Positions 1-8,764 of a stretch of 64,000 nt of DNA are shown piece after piece. This DNA is from Cognatishimia coralii (GTDB taxonomy: Bacteria > Pseudomonadota > Alphaproteobacteria > Rhodobacterales > Rhodobacteraceae). The stretch spans positions 806,001 to 870,000 of the forward strand of contig NZ_JBBGAZ010000001.1 of NCBI RefSeq assembly GCF_037478305.1, written 5' to 3'. A program made the translations under genes and the position numbers. The first letter of the stretch is position 1, and every line of letters starts with the position of its first letter. A model generated the notes under the pieces. The model saw only the letters and a program-made list of their open reading frames with translations. It had not been told where the DNA came from and ran no database searches.

Positions 1-431
1 GCCCAAGCATCGCCCACGTCTACACGGATCGGCTTTTCAACTTTGATCGCGCGGATCGGAGAGGTCTGCTCTTGCAGTCCGCGGGACAGGATGGTTTTCA
101 CAAATGGCGCGCTTGAGCCATCCATGATCGGAACTTCAGGCCCATCAATTTCGATCAGAGCATTATGCACGCCGCAGCCTGCAAGGGCCGCCATGATATG
201 CTCGATGGTCGAAACAGAAACGCCAGAAGAATTCTTGATTAGGGTGCAGAGAGGAGATTGTTCCACATTGTCCCAACGCGCCGCGATCATCGGATCCCCG
301 TCCAGCACGTCAACGCGGCGAAACCAGATACCATAGTCGGCAGAGGCGGGTTCAATCACCATACGCACAGGCTTACCAGAATGTAGCCCGACCCCGGTGA
401 AACGAATTGTAGAACGCAAAGTATTTTGCAC
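1..431 (-). CDS. lpxC: UDP-3-O-acyl-N-acetylglucosamine deacetylase LpxC, 5' part only
   Basis: LpxC is the zinc-dependent deacetylase of the committed step of lipid A synthesis, in the cytoplasm. Only about the first 143 codons are present; the gene runs off the left edge. The minus-strand frame begins with a GTG at 431 (an in-frame TAA lies at 447-449) and reads QNTLRSTIRFTGVGLHSGK, the family's N-terminal motif. It continues through STIEHIMAALAGCGVHNA, where the glutamate and histidine match the conserved HxMAAL-type region, and EIDGPEVPIMDGSSAPF. A GGGGA stretch about 6 bases before the GTG could be the ribosome binding site. It follows ftsZ in the same direction but beyond an apparent terminator, so it is probably transcribed from its own promoter. 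The zinc-binding C-terminal half is not visible. Confidence 0.93.
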   Translation of the reverse strand, partial: MQNTLRSTIRFTGVGLHSGKPVRMVIEPASADYGIWFRRVDVLDGDPMIAARWDNVEQSPLCTLIKNSSGVSVSTIEHIMAALAGCGVHNALIEIDGPEVPIMDGSSAPFVKTILSRGLQEQTSPIRAIKVEKPIRVDVGDAW

Positions 432-574
432 AGGCAGTCCCCAGTTTTACGGCTCCCCAACCGTAGGGACAGCTCTAAAGGGCGCGGACCGGTGAAACAA
501 TTCAAAGATTGCGACGGGTCGAAACATGACATGCGCAGATCGGCATATTTTCGCCAAGACATGCATAAGCATTT

Positions 575-609
575 AATTTAAAACAAATAAAGCCGCCTAA
601 CAAGGCGGC
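575..609 (-). terminator. Intrinsic terminator after ftsZ
   Basis: On the minus strand a GCCGCC/GGCGGC stem (592-597 with 604-609, 6-base loop) is followed by TTTATTTGTTTT. It lies 26 bases past the ftsZ stop, as expected for the end of the ftsQAZ block, and separates it from lpxC. Confidence 0.8.
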
Positions 610-634
610 CCTACTTTGTTACAAACTGTAATCT

Positions 635-2200
635 TTAGTTGGCTTGACGCCGCAGGAAGGCTGGAATTTCGATACGATCCTGCTCTTCTTCTTCCATTGG
701 TGCTGGCTGCATTTGCGGCTCTTGGCGCGCGGCCTGAGCGGCGGCGTCCTTGGAATGACCAGTCATGCGACCGATCAAAGAGTTGATACCGAACTTGCGC
801 TCTTCTGGCTGAGGCGCTGGCTCGACTGCAACGATTTTCTCACGTTCCTGTGGTGCGGAAGGCACTTTTGAAACCGCGGTGCGCAGGCGTGCGAGAGCTT
901 CAGGGGACGGCGTGCCCGGTGCTGGCGCTTTTGGCGCGACAAAGGCTTCTGGCTCATCGTCCACATATTCTGCCTGCGGCTGGAACTGCGCGACCTGCGG
1001 CTGGTAAGCCGGAGGGGGCAGATCGTCGGTTACGGCTGGAGTCTGCTCTTCGAACAAATCTTCCATCTGGTCCTCAGAGGCCGCTTGTTCTGCATCAAAC
1101 TCGCTGAACAGTGCAGGCTCTTCTTGCGCGGCTACTGGAGCCGCAGCAACTGGCGCTGGTGCGGGCTCTGGTTCCGCTTGTTTCAGAGGCTCGGACAGTT
1201 TGCGGCGCGCCACTGGGGTGTCCATGATGACTTCGCTCGCGTCGATCCCGGTCGCGACGACGGAGACGCGCATGCCACCATCCAAGGACGTGTCCATGGT
1301 GGAGCCGACGATGATATTTGCTTCTGGATCAACTTCTTCGCGGATGCGGTTGGCTGCTTCGTCCAGTTCAAACAGGGTAAGATCTTCGCCGCCGGTGATG
1401 TTGATCAGCACACCACGCGCGCCACGCAGGCTGATTTCGTCCAGCAGTGGGTTGGCAATGGCTTTTTCCGCCGCCTGGATCGCGCGATCTTCGCCGGTAG
1501 CTTCGCCGGTGCCCATCATGGCTTTTCCCATCTCGTCCATCACGGCACGAACGTCTGCAAAGTCGAGGTTGATAAGGCCCGGACGCACCATCAGGTCGGT
1601 CACGCCTTTGACGCCCTGATAAAGAACGTCATCGGCCATCGAGAAGGCTTCGGTGAAGGTAGTTTTCTCATTCGCCAGACGGAACAGGTTCTGGTTTGGA
1701 ATGATGATCAGAGTGTCGACGACCTTCTGAAGCGCCTCAACACCGGCTTCTGCCTGACGCATGCGCTTGGCGCCTTCGAATTGGAATGGCTTGGTGACAA
1801 CCCCAACGGTCAGAACACCCAGCTCGCGGGCCGCTTGTGCAATAATTGGAGCCGCGCCGGTACCGGTGCCGCCGCCCATGCCCGCGGTGATGAAACACAT
1901 GTGAGAGCCAGCCAGGTGATCCACGATCTGTTCGATGCTCTCTTCTGCTGCGGCTGCACCCACGGTTGGTCGTGCCCCGGCACCTAGGCCCTCAGTCGCT
2001 TTGACACCCAGCTGAACCCGCGCCTTCGCGTCATTCTGTTGCAGCGCCTGTGCGTCTGTGTTCGCGACGACGAAATCGACACCCTCAAGCTCTTTGGCGA
2101 TCATATTGTTGACCGCGTTGCCGCCTGCCCCGCCAACACCGAACACGGTGATACGTGGTTTGAGGTCTTCCTGCTCCTGGAAGGTCAGATTCAATGCCAT
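635..2200 (-). CDS. ftsZ: Cell division protein FtsZ
   Basis: FtsZ is the tubulin-like GTPase that polymerises into the cytokinetic ring. The start at 2200 gives MALNLTFQEQEDLKPRITVF, typical of alphaproteobacterial FtsZ; an in-frame ATG at 2245 would add 15 residues and cannot be excluded. The nucleotide-binding signature GGGTGTGAAP is at residues 109-118 and GVGGAGGNAVNNM near 21-33. The globular domain ends around residue 320. A long Pro/Ala/Gln/Glu-rich linker of nearly 200 residues follows, ending in the conserved C-terminal peptide EIPAFLRRQAN that binds FtsA and other partners. Total length is 521 residues, long compared with E. coli (383) because of the linker, as is usual in this class. 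It is separated from ftsA by 369 bases, which probably hold a dedicated promoter. Confidence 0.98.
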   Translation of the reverse strand: MALNLTFQEQEDLKPRITVFGVGGAGGNAVNNMIAKELEGVDFVVANTDAQALQQNDAKARVQLGVKATEGLGAGARPTVGAAAAEESIEQIVDHLAGSHMCFITAGMGGGTGTGAAPIIAQAARELGVLTVGVVTKPFQFEGAKRMRQAEAGVEALQKVVDTLIIIPNQNLFRLANEKTTFTEAFSMADDVLYQGVKGVTDLMVRPGLINLDFADVRAVMDEMGKAMMGTGEATGEDRAIQAAEKAIANPLLDEISLRGARGVLINITGGEDLTLFELDEAANRIREEVDPEANIIVGSTMDTSLDGGMRVSVVATGIDASEVIMDTPVARRKLSEPLKQAEPEPAPAPVAAAPVAAQEEPALFSEFDAEQAASEDQMEDLFEEQTPAVTDDLPPPAYQPQVAQFQPQAEYVDDEPEAFVAPKAPAPGTPSPEALARLRTAVSKVPSAPQEREKIVAVEPAPQPEERKFGINSLIGRMTGHSKDAAAQAARQEPQMQPAPMEEEEQDRIEIPAFLRRQAN

Positions 2201-2569
2201 CAGAATGTCCGCCTGTCTTGCCCCGAATTTACGGGTGTTTTTCATCTACTCTCTAATAGTCATAGCGTTCACAACGCGCTACGTCACGCCCAAAAGCGGT
2301 ATCAGCCACAAAATATGGCCAAAATACGACTTAGACCCGCGTGATTTCGCCTAAAATGCAAAATACAGTGGGAATCTGGGGGTTAGGACACAAAAAGAGG
2401 GATTGGACGGCCCCGAAAGGGCAGTCAGCGTCTGGTGATTCACAGGTTTGGCGAAGCTGCTCTGCCTGCCAGTAGCGCGTTTTGCGCCGTTATGAGACTC
2501 ACCTTAGCCGAATCTATCCTTGCTGTCGACGGTCAGTCCTTCTGATGGGGTAGACTATTCATGACGGGC
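2201..2569. other. ftsA-ftsZ intergenic region
   Basis: This is 369 bases without a convincing gene. It is the largest gap inside the otherwise overlapping ftsQ-ftsA-ftsZ block and probably contains an ftsZ promoter. A short stem GCCC/GGGC (about 2410-2422) is present but lacks a directly adjacent T tract. I could not identify a clear -35/-10 pair or a CtrA site (TTAA-N7-TTAA) here. Confidence 0.5.
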
Positions 2570-3904
2570 CTACCAATTCGCTTTAAACCACCGAACGGCG
2601 CGGCGGAAACTTTTGACGCCGTGATGTTCAACCGGAAGGTCGAAATCCCAGCATTCATCTTGTGGGCGGGTCGCAAAGAGGCACATACCGACCGAAGAGC
2701 TGAACCCCGGCCCTGTAGTCGCCTGTGGCAGCCCGTGCACGCGGATCGGACGACCCAGACGCACTTGCTGCCCGAGGATACGGCTTGCCAGCCCATCAAG
2801 CCCCGGCATCTGGCTCGCGCCGCCGGTCAGAACGATTTTCTGGCTTGGCAAATGTTCGAACCCGGCGGCATCGAGACGTTTGCGGGCTTCTTCTAGGATC
2901 TCTTCGACGCGGGGACGGATGATCCCAATCAGTTCCGCGCGGCTGACCTGACGGCGGTCATGTTCCCAATCGCCCGTCTCGCCATTGATCTCGATCATCT
3001 CGCGGTCATCCATGCCGGTGGCCTGAACGCCGCCGTAGAAGGTTTTGATCCGTTCAGCCGTCGCGGCGGGCACCTGAAGCCCCATCGAGATATCGCTGGT
3101 CACGTGATCCCCGCCCATGCGCACCGCATCGGCATAGATCATGTGTTTCTTCATAAAGATCGAAATGCTGGTTGAGCCGCCGCCAAGGTCGATACAGGCC
3201 GCACCCAGTTCTTGCTCGTCTTCCACGAGGGCCGCCAGACCAGACACATAGGCCGAATTCGCAATGCCCGCGAGTTCCAGATCGCAGCGCTTCACACAAT
3301 GGGCGAGGTTTGCGACGACCGAGGCATCGACAGTCAGCATATGCATATCACAGCTGAGGTTCTGACCCACCTGCCCGCGCGGATCGCCAAGACCACTGCG
3401 ATGATCCAGCGCAAAGTTCACCGGATGGGCATGCAGAACCTCGCGCCCTGCCCCGATGTCGGGTGTTTCGCATCTCGAAAGAACATGCGCGACGTCATGT
3501 TCAGTAACTTCCTGCGCCATCACCTCAACACGGCCATCCAGACCGTAAGAACGCGGCGACGCGCCGGAGAAACAGGCAATCACATGATCCACACGGATCT
3601 GCGCCATCTTTTGGGCCGCTTGCACCGCCGTGCGGATCGCACGCTCCGTTTCCTGCATCGCCGAGATCTCGCCAAAGCGCACGCCTCGAGACCGGGTCGA
3701 CGCCGCGCCGATCACCCGAAACCCGCTTTGCCCGGCCAGCGGCCCGATACCGTCCATGTCGCCAACTTGATCCACGCCATCAAACCGCAAAACCAGACAG
3801 GCGATTTTTGACGATCCAACGTCCAAAATCGCAACAACACCGCGTTGCATCGCGGCTTTTCGCATGGCGCGCATCGCGCGTTGTGATTGATAGAGGTCGC
3901 CCAT
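2570..3904 (-). CDS. ftsA: Cell division protein FtsA
   Basis: FtsA is the actin-like protein that tethers FtsZ to the inner membrane and links it to septal wall synthesis. The first ATPase motif is GVVAILDVGSSKIACLV near residues 22-38, the second phosphate motif is ACIDLGGGSTSISIF, and VLTGGASQMPGL near the C-terminal half is the adenosine-binding motif of the actin/Hsp70 fold. The C-terminus ends SFRRAVRWFKANW, a basic/aromatic amphipathic membrane-targeting helix. The start at 3904 overlaps the ftsQ stop in a TAATG, the best evidence for this start over an upstream in-frame codon at 3943. It has 444 residues, normal for the family. Confidence 0.97.
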   Translation of the reverse strand: MGDLYQSQRAMRAMRKAAMQRGVVAILDVGSSKIACLVLRFDGVDQVGDMDGIGPLAGQSGFRVIGAASTRSRGVRFGEISAMQETERAIRTAVQAAQKMAQIRVDHVIACFSGASPRSYGLDGRVEVMAQEVTEHDVAHVLSRCETPDIGAGREVLHAHPVNFALDHRSGLGDPRGQVGQNLSCDMHMLTVDASVVANLAHCVKRCDLELAGIANSAYVSGLAALVEDEQELGAACIDLGGGSTSISIFMKKHMIYADAVRMGGDHVTSDISMGLQVPAATAERIKTFYGGVQATGMDDREMIEINGETGDWEHDRRQVSRAELIGIIRPRVEEILEEARKRLDAAGFEHLPSQKIVLTGGASQMPGLDGLASRILGQQVRLGRPIRVHGLPQATTGPGFSSSVGMCLFATRPQDECWDFDLPVEHHGVKSFRRAVRWFKANW

Positions 3905-4824
3905 TATTCTTTTACCCCCAAGCTCGTTTTGCGCACATCCCACCAGTTCTCGACAGAATTCTCCGCAACCCTCAACGTCGGCCTATTGCCGATCCGCAGA
4001 TCGACCACCGACACGTCTCTTTCCAATAAGTCCTGCACCTGCGCCATTGCCACGATGCGCTCTAGCGCCCCGACGGCTCCGTTTTCCGGCAGCATGATGC
4101 GTTGATCGCGATCCAGCACGATGTCCCAGCGCCGATCCCCGACCCAGGCCAAGCCGCGCACCCGATCGCCCAAAGGCGCTGCAACTTTCAGCAATTGTAG
4201 TGCTTCTTTGGCATGCACATCCGCGCCAACGCCCGCCATCAAGGGCAGATCGCCATGCGCCAAACGCCCCTTTGCAGCAGAAACCACGAACCCTTCGGCA
4301 TCCACAAGCTGCAAGCCATCCTGCGTGCGCCACAAAAGAACCGGCGTCCGTTCCTCAATCGCGATCTGCAGCACATTGCCATCGATCTTGATCTGAGCCG
4401 CTTTGACCGGGGACAGCCCCAAAAGCGTCTCTCGCATCGCGACCACATCGATATCAAAGCTGCTGATCGGGAAGTCTGTGTGCAAAACCTCGCGAATGTC
4501 GCCAGCAAGGATTGGCCCTGCACCATCGATGGTCATCGCGCCCACCATGAACTCGGGCCGTTCCACAAAACTGGTGCGCAGATCTTGCAACATAAGGAAG
4601 AAGTTATCCGAGCGCTCTTGATCCGCGAAATAGGCATTGACCGCCAAGACCGCCAAAATAAAGGGCGCAACAACGCGCAGAGCAAAGCGAAACAGCGGCG
4701 TGAGCATCATCCTCTCGTAGCGATACCAGAACCGCGACGGTGCGGGGTCTGCCTTGGCCGCGCGCGGCTGCGGTTTAGGAGCCGGACGATAATAGCTGGG
4801 ACGCGACGCAGTTATCTGTTGCAT
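3904..4824 (-). CDS. ftsQ: Cell division protein FtsQ
   Basis: FtsQ is a bitopic inner-membrane divisome protein that recruits FtsL/FtsB. A cytoplasmic N-terminal tail rich in Pro/Ala/Lys (to about residue 40) precedes one transmembrane segment (LRVVAPFILAVLAVNAYF) and a periplasmic POTRA-like part with FPISSFDIDVVAMRETLLGL. The start at 4824 is chosen because GGAGG lies 7 bases upstream of that ATG; an ATG at 4845 is in frame but lacks this. The gene overlaps ddl by 13 bases and the ftsA start by 1 base. It has 306 residues, normal length. The family is poorly conserved, so the call rests on topology plus position between ddl and ftsA. Confidence 0.93.
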   Translation of the reverse strand: MQQITASRPSYYRPAPKPQPRAAKADPAPSRFWYRYERMMLTPLFRFALRVVAPFILAVLAVNAYFADQERSDNFFLMLQDLRTSFVERPEFMVGAMTIDGAGPILAGDIREVLHTDFPISSFDIDVVAMRETLLGLSPVKAAQIKIDGNVLQIAIEERTPVLLWRTQDGLQLVDAEGFVVSAAKGRLAHGDLPLMAGVGADVHAKEALQLLKVAAPLGDRVRGLAWVGDRRWDIVLDRDQRIMLPENGAVGALERIVAMAQVQDLLERDVSVVDLRIGNRPTLRVAENSVENWWDVRKTSLGVKE

Positions 4825-5732
4825 GATGCATCCTCCACCAACCACTTACACAACTCTGGAAAAGAAATACCGACGGCCTGCGCCTGTTCTGGGCTAAGGC
4901 TTGTTGGGGTCATGCCGGGCTGCGTGTTAGTCTCAAGCAGAATGAGCCCTGCGAGGCCTTTGTTTTCATCCCAGCGGAAATCGGTGCGGGAAATACCACG
5001 ACAGCCCAGAACCTGATGGGCTTTCAGAGACATCTCCATACAGGCGTCAAAAATTTCAGAAGGCACTTTGGCAGGCACCTCATGACGAGAGCCCCCTTCT
5101 GCGTATTTCGCGTGATAGTCATACCAGCTGTCGGTGATGATATCCGTGACCGTCAAAGCGCGGTCACCCATGACAGTGCAGGTCAGCTCGCGCCCGTCCA
5201 CATAGTCCTCAACCATCAACTCATCCGGCATATCCGGCGCGAGTGTCGGCGGGCCGTTGGCGGCTTCTTGAACAATATAAACACCGACAGAAGAGCCCTC
5301 ATTATAAGGCTTCACCACATAGGGTGGCTCCATCATATGGCGGGTTTCAATCTCGTCGCGCTGCGCCAAGAGGCTTGCAGCCACAGGAAGACCAGCGGCG
5401 CGGTAGGCCTCTTTGGACTTTTCCTTGTCCATCGCAATAGCGGAACTCATGACGCCGGAATGAGTATAGGGGATCTGCATCCATTCCAGCAGACCCTGCA
5501 CACAGCCATCCTCGCCCCAGCGACCATGCAAGGCGTTAAAGACAACATCCGGCTTTATTTTCATCAAGTCCTGAGCCAAGTCGCGGTCCGCTACGACCTC
5601 GACAACCTCAAAACCTGCTTCCCTCAACGCAGCGGCACATTCTTTACCCGTCGACAGAGACACCTCGCGTTCGGCCGAGGGGCCACCCATCACTACCGCT
5701 ACCTTTTGGGGTGTTCTGCTCGAACTACCCAC
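4812..5732 (-). CDS. ddl: D-alanine--D-alanine ligase
   Basis: Ddl joins two D-alanines with ATP to make the terminal dipeptide of the peptidoglycan precursor. It is an ATP-grasp enzyme. The N-terminal VAVVMGGPSAEREVSLSTG is the family signature, KPYNEGSSVGV near residues 148-158 is the flexible loop over ATP, and LLETNTQPGMTPTSL near the end carries the Mg/substrate-binding Asn. It has 306 residues, typical. It starts with GTG at 5732, with GAGG eight bases upstream; no upstream alternative looks better. A 162-base gap to murB precedes it, so it may start a new transcript (ddl-ftsQ-ftsA). Confidence 0.97.
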   Translation of the reverse strand: MGSSSRTPQKVAVVMGGPSAEREVSLSTGKECAAALREAGFEVVEVVADRDLAQDLMKIKPDVVFNALHGRWGEDGCVQGLLEWMQIPYTHSGVMSSAIAMDKEKSKEAYRAAGLPVAASLLAQRDEIETRHMMEPPYVVKPYNEGSSVGVYIVQEAANGPPTLAPDMPDELMVEDYVDGRELTCTVMGDRALTVTDIITDSWYDYHAKYAEGGSRHEVPAKVPSEIFDACMEMSLKAHQVLGCRGISRTDFRWDENKGLAGLILLETNTQPGMTPTSLSPEQAQAVGISFPELCKWLVEDASCNR

Positions 5733-5894
5733 GTTAACAGCCTCAATTTTCCGAGCCTTTTTCGGCCCTTGTTTATTGCCCTTTTTAAGGCGATCTCCGC
5801 CGCCTCTTAGGGTCTCATGTACGCGCCAGCCCGGTTCTCCGGCACCGACTGATATTTTATGTCCAGATCTTATGCCCGGATCATTGATTGCAAA

Positions 5895-6815
5895 TCAGTC
5901 ATACTCGCCAATTCGCTTAATTTCCCATTGTAGCTCTATTCCGCTGTTTTCGAAAACCTTTTTTCGCACTTCTTCGCCAAGATTTTCGAGATCCGCCGCC
6001 GTCGCGTCGCCGGTATTGATCATAAAGTTGCTGTGTTTCTCGCTCATCTGAGCGCCACCCACCCTGGCCCCGCGCATGCCCGCATCATCAATCACTTTCC
6101 ACGCCTTTAGGTCGTGCACGTCATCCGCGCGCCCCGTGCTGGAAAAGCCTGCTGGATTGCGGAACGTACTGCCTGCGCTGCGATCTTTGGTCGGCTGCGT
6201 GGCGTCACGTTTTTCCAGTTGCGACTGCATGCGGGCGCTCAGCTCCTCAGGGTCGCCGCTGGGGCCTTCGAAGGTGGCTTCCACCAGAACCCAGCCCCCT
6301 GGCAGGTCGGATTGGCGGTATTGAAAGTTCAAGTCATCGGCGGTGAGCGTCACAAGTTCTCCGCCCCGGGTCACAGCTTTGGCCGAGACAAAAACATCAG
6401 CAATATAAGAACCATAGCAGCCGGCGTTCATGCAAACCGCACCACCGATAGCGCCCGGAATAGTGCGCAGGAAGGTCAGATCCACACCTTGCTCTGCCGC
6501 TTTGCGCGCCACATGGGCATCCAGCGCAGCAACGCCTGCTGTCACGCGATTACCCTCAACCTCTATCTGATTAAACCCGCGCCCCATACGGATTACGACG
6601 GCCCGAAGACCACCATCGCGAATGATCAGATTGCTGCCCACACCCATCGGAAAAACCGCAACCGACGGATCCAGATCACGCAGAAAGTCCTGCAAATCAG
6701 ATACATCCTGTGGTTGAAAAAGATAGTCCGCAGGCCCACCGACCCGCAGCCATGTCAGATCCGCCAAAAGGCGGTTTTCGGTGATTTTTCCACGCACTTC
6801 TGGCAAGCCACTCAT
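5895..6815 (-). CDS. murB: UDP-N-acetylenolpyruvoylglucosamine reductase MurB
   Basis: MurB is the FAD- and NADPH-dependent enzyme that reduces UDP-GlcNAc-enolpyruvate to UDP-MurNAc. LTWLRVGGPADYLF and FPMGVGSNLIIRDGG belong to the PCMH-type FAD domain. RTIPGAIGGAVCMNAGCYG is the flavin-contacting signature, and RSAGSTFRNPAG carries the serine that protonates the intermediate. It has 306 residues. The ATG overlaps the stop of the preceding membrane-protein gene in an ATGA, indicating translational coupling. Confidence 0.98.
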   Translation of the reverse strand: MSGLPEVRGKITENRLLADLTWLRVGGPADYLFQPQDVSDLQDFLRDLDPSVAVFPMGVGSNLIIRDGGLRAVVIRMGRGFNQIEVEGNRVTAGVAALDAHVARKAAEQGVDLTFLRTIPGAIGGAVCMNAGCYGSYIADVFVSAKAVTRGGELVTLTADDLNFQYRQSDLPGGWVLVEATFEGPSGDPEELSARMQSQLEKRDATQPTKDRSAGSTFRNPAGFSSTGRADDVHDLKAWKVIDDAGMRGARVGGAQMSEKHSNFMINTGDATAADLENLGEEVRKKVFENSGIELQWEIKRIGEYD

Positions 6816-7120
6816 CGCCCTGACCCCCTCGGTTTGATCCGCTCAATTCGCCAGTTCACCGCATAGCCGAGCAAGGCCCCAAGGCCAAGACCGACAAGCG
6901 GAGGTAAACAGGCGGTTAACCAAAACAGGAAAAGACGGAAGCTGTCCCAGCCTTCAAGCAGTTCGGCCCAGATGAAGACACCGATGTTCAGACCGCCCAG
7001 AAGAGTCGAGATCAAAAGGATGATCCGCCAGGAATCCCGCTGTGTCAGAACGAAGCCCGTGATCCCCAAAAGGATCATCAACGTGCCTCCGATCAGCAGC
7101 AGAATTTCAGCTGGCACCAT
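6812..7120 (-). CDS. Small membrane protein of the cell-wall operon, function unknown
   Basis: This is a 102-residue protein I do not recognise by name. It has about three hydrophobic segments (EILLLIGGTLMILLGITGFVL, the stretch around IILLISTLLGGLNIGVFIW, and LFWLTACLPPLVGLGLGALLGYAV) and a basic C-terminus (RIERIKPRGSGR), so it is probably an inner-membrane protein with a cytoplasmic tail. ATG at 7120 is preferred over TTG at 7129 because AGAGGG sits 9 bases before it. It overlaps the DUF2484 gene by 14 bases and murB by an ATGA, so it is locked into the murC-murB transcript. A role in envelope assembly is inference from position alone. Confidence 0.8.
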   Translation of the reverse strand: MVPAEILLLIGGTLMILLGITGFVLTQRDSWRIILLISTLLGGLNIGVFIWAELLEGWDSFRLFLFWLTACLPPLVGLGLGALLGYAVNWRIERIKPRGSGR

Positions 7121-7364
7121 GCCCGACAACCCTCTTTACCCAGCGGCCCAAATAGATCACCGGCCAGCGCATGATCCACATGCCGGCCAGCAGGAAAACA
7201 CAAGCCAAAAGGATGCCATGCTGCAGGAAAATGCCAATCAAAATCGGCACAGCGATTGCGATCATGACATAGGCAAAGCGCCAGTGCTTATCGCGGCTGG
7301 GAAACATGGCGCGCATGTTGACCACGACCATCCAGATAAGGGCTGCGATGACGCTGAGGCTCAT
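7107..7364 (-). CDS. DUF2484 family membrane protein
   Basis: This 85-residue protein starts MSLSVIAALIWMVVVNMRAM and resembles the DUF2484 family, which I know from Rhodobacterales cell-wall clusters. It has two or three transmembrane stretches (SVIAALIWMVVVNM, YVMIAIAVPILIGIFL, ILLACVFLLAGMWIM) with short basic loops. The start at 7364 sits two bases after the murC stop; a longer frame to 7424 would lie inside murC and is rejected. The 3' end overlaps the next small membrane protein. Function is unknown. Placement between murC and murB suggests a role connected with precursor synthesis or the divisome. Confidence 0.82.
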   Translation of the reverse strand: MSLSVIAALIWMVVVNMRAMFPSRDKHWRFAYVMIAIAVPILIGIFLQHGILLACVFLLAGMWIMRWPVIYLGRWVKRVVGHGAS

Positions 7365-7365
7365 G

Positions 7366-8763
7366 TTAGTCTGCCAATCGTTTTGGAAGCGCATTGGCCC
7401 AGGCGCTGATGGTACCAGCGCCAAGACAGACCACCATATCGCCCGGCTGCGCCTGTTCTTTTACGAGGCGCACCAGATCGTCTTCGCTGACAATCGCGCG
7501 GGCATGACGGTGGCCGTGTGCAATCAGGCCGTCGACCAGATCGTCGCGCGTGGCGCCTTCGATCAGATCTTCGCCCGCGGCAAAGACTTCGGCGATGGCA
7601 ACGACGTCAGCCTCGTTAAAACAGGTGCAGAAATCCTCAAAGAGGCTGTGCAGACGGGTATAGCGGTGCGGCTGATGCACGGCGATCACGCGGCCTTCGC
7701 TGGCCTGACGCGCGGCCTTCAGCACGGCGGCGATTTCCACCGGATGGTGGCCGTAGTCGTCGATGATCGTGATGCCATCAACTTCGCCCACTTTGGTAAA
7801 GCGACGGTTGACGCCTCCGAATTTTGCCAGAGCTTCGCGGATCTCATCCAGCTTCATGCCCAGATGACGCGCCACAGCAACGGCACTTAAGGCATTGGAA
7901 ACATTGTGATCTCCAGGCATTGGTAGAGTACAGCCCTCGATGACAAGCCCTTCGTTTTGCAGGTGAATGTCGAAATGCGCCACACCTGCCTTATAGGTCG
8001 GCTTGGTGGCTCGCACATCCGCTTGCGAATTGAACCCATAGGTCACAACGCGGCGGTCTGTGATCTTTCCGACCAAAGCCTGCACTTCGTTATGATCGGT
8101 GCAGCAGACCGCAAGACCGTAGAAGGGGATGTTCGACACGAACTCGTTGAAGCCTGCACGCAACGTATCGAAATCGCCCCAATGCTCCATATGCTCGGGG
8201 TCGATATTGGTGACAATCGCAATGGTCGCCGGGAGGCGGTTGAAAGTGCCGTCGGACTCATCGGCTTCAACCACCATCCATTCGCCATCGCCAACTCGCG
8301 CATTGGAGCCATAGGCGTGGATGATCCCGCCATTGATCACCGTCGGGTCGTATTTCCCGTGATCGAGCAAAGCGGCGACCATCGTGGTGGTCGTGGTTTT
8401 GCCGTGCGTCCCAGCAACGGCGATGTTGGACTTCAGCCGCATCAACTCGGCCAGCATTTCCGCGCGGCGCACGACTGGCAAGCCCTGCCGGCGTGCTTCA
8501 TCCAGCTCTGCATTCCCGGGCTTGATCGCAGAGGAAATCACAACAACTTCAGCGGCCTCAAGGTTCTCGGCCTTTTGCCCGATAAAGATCGTCGCGCCCA
8601 TCTCAGCCAACCGCTGCGTGATCTTGCTGTCTTTCAGGTCCGAGCCCTGCACTACATAGCCATGGTTCAACAAAACCTCGGCAATGCCCGACATGCCAAT
8701 GCCGCCGATGCCGACAAAATGGATCGGGCCAACGTCTCCGGGGAGTTTGGTTGCTGCATTCAT
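7366..8763 (-). CDS. murC: UDP-N-acetylmuramate--L-alanine ligase MurC
   Basis: MurC adds L-alanine to UDP-MurNAc with ATP, the first stem-peptide step. IHFVGIGGIGMSGIAEVLL at the N-terminus is the UDP-binding Rossmann motif, VAGTHGKTTTTTMVAALL the ATP-binding P-loop, and DDYGHHPVEIAAVL the C-terminal domain signature. The start at 8763 gives MNAATKLPGDVGPIHFVG with AAGAGGA eight bases upstream; the in-frame extension to 8850 lies inside murG and is rejected. It has 465 residues, normal. It follows murG by one base. Confidence 0.98.
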   Translation of the reverse strand: MNAATKLPGDVGPIHFVGIGGIGMSGIAEVLLNHGYVVQGSDLKDSKITQRLAEMGATIFIGQKAENLEAAEVVVISSAIKPGNAELDEARRQGLPVVRRAEMLAELMRLKSNIAVAGTHGKTTTTTMVAALLDHGKYDPTVINGGIIHAYGSNARVGDGEWMVVEADESDGTFNRLPATIAIVTNIDPEHMEHWGDFDTLRAGFNEFVSNIPFYGLAVCCTDHNEVQALVGKITDRRVVTYGFNSQADVRATKPTYKAGVAHFDIHLQNEGLVIEGCTLPMPGDHNVSNALSAVAVARHLGMKLDEIREALAKFGGVNRRFTKVGEVDGITIIDDYGHHPVEIAAVLKAARQASEGRVIAVHQPHRYTRLHSLFEDFCTCFNEADVVAIAEVFAAGEDLIEGATRDDLVDGLIAHGHRHARAIVSEDDLVRLVKEQAQPGDMVVCLGAGTISAWANALPKRLAD

Positions 8764-8764
8764 A

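Noticed and set aside
1085..1987. 300-codon open frame opposite ftsZ
   Set aside because: It is antisense to FtsZ and lacks any domain features.
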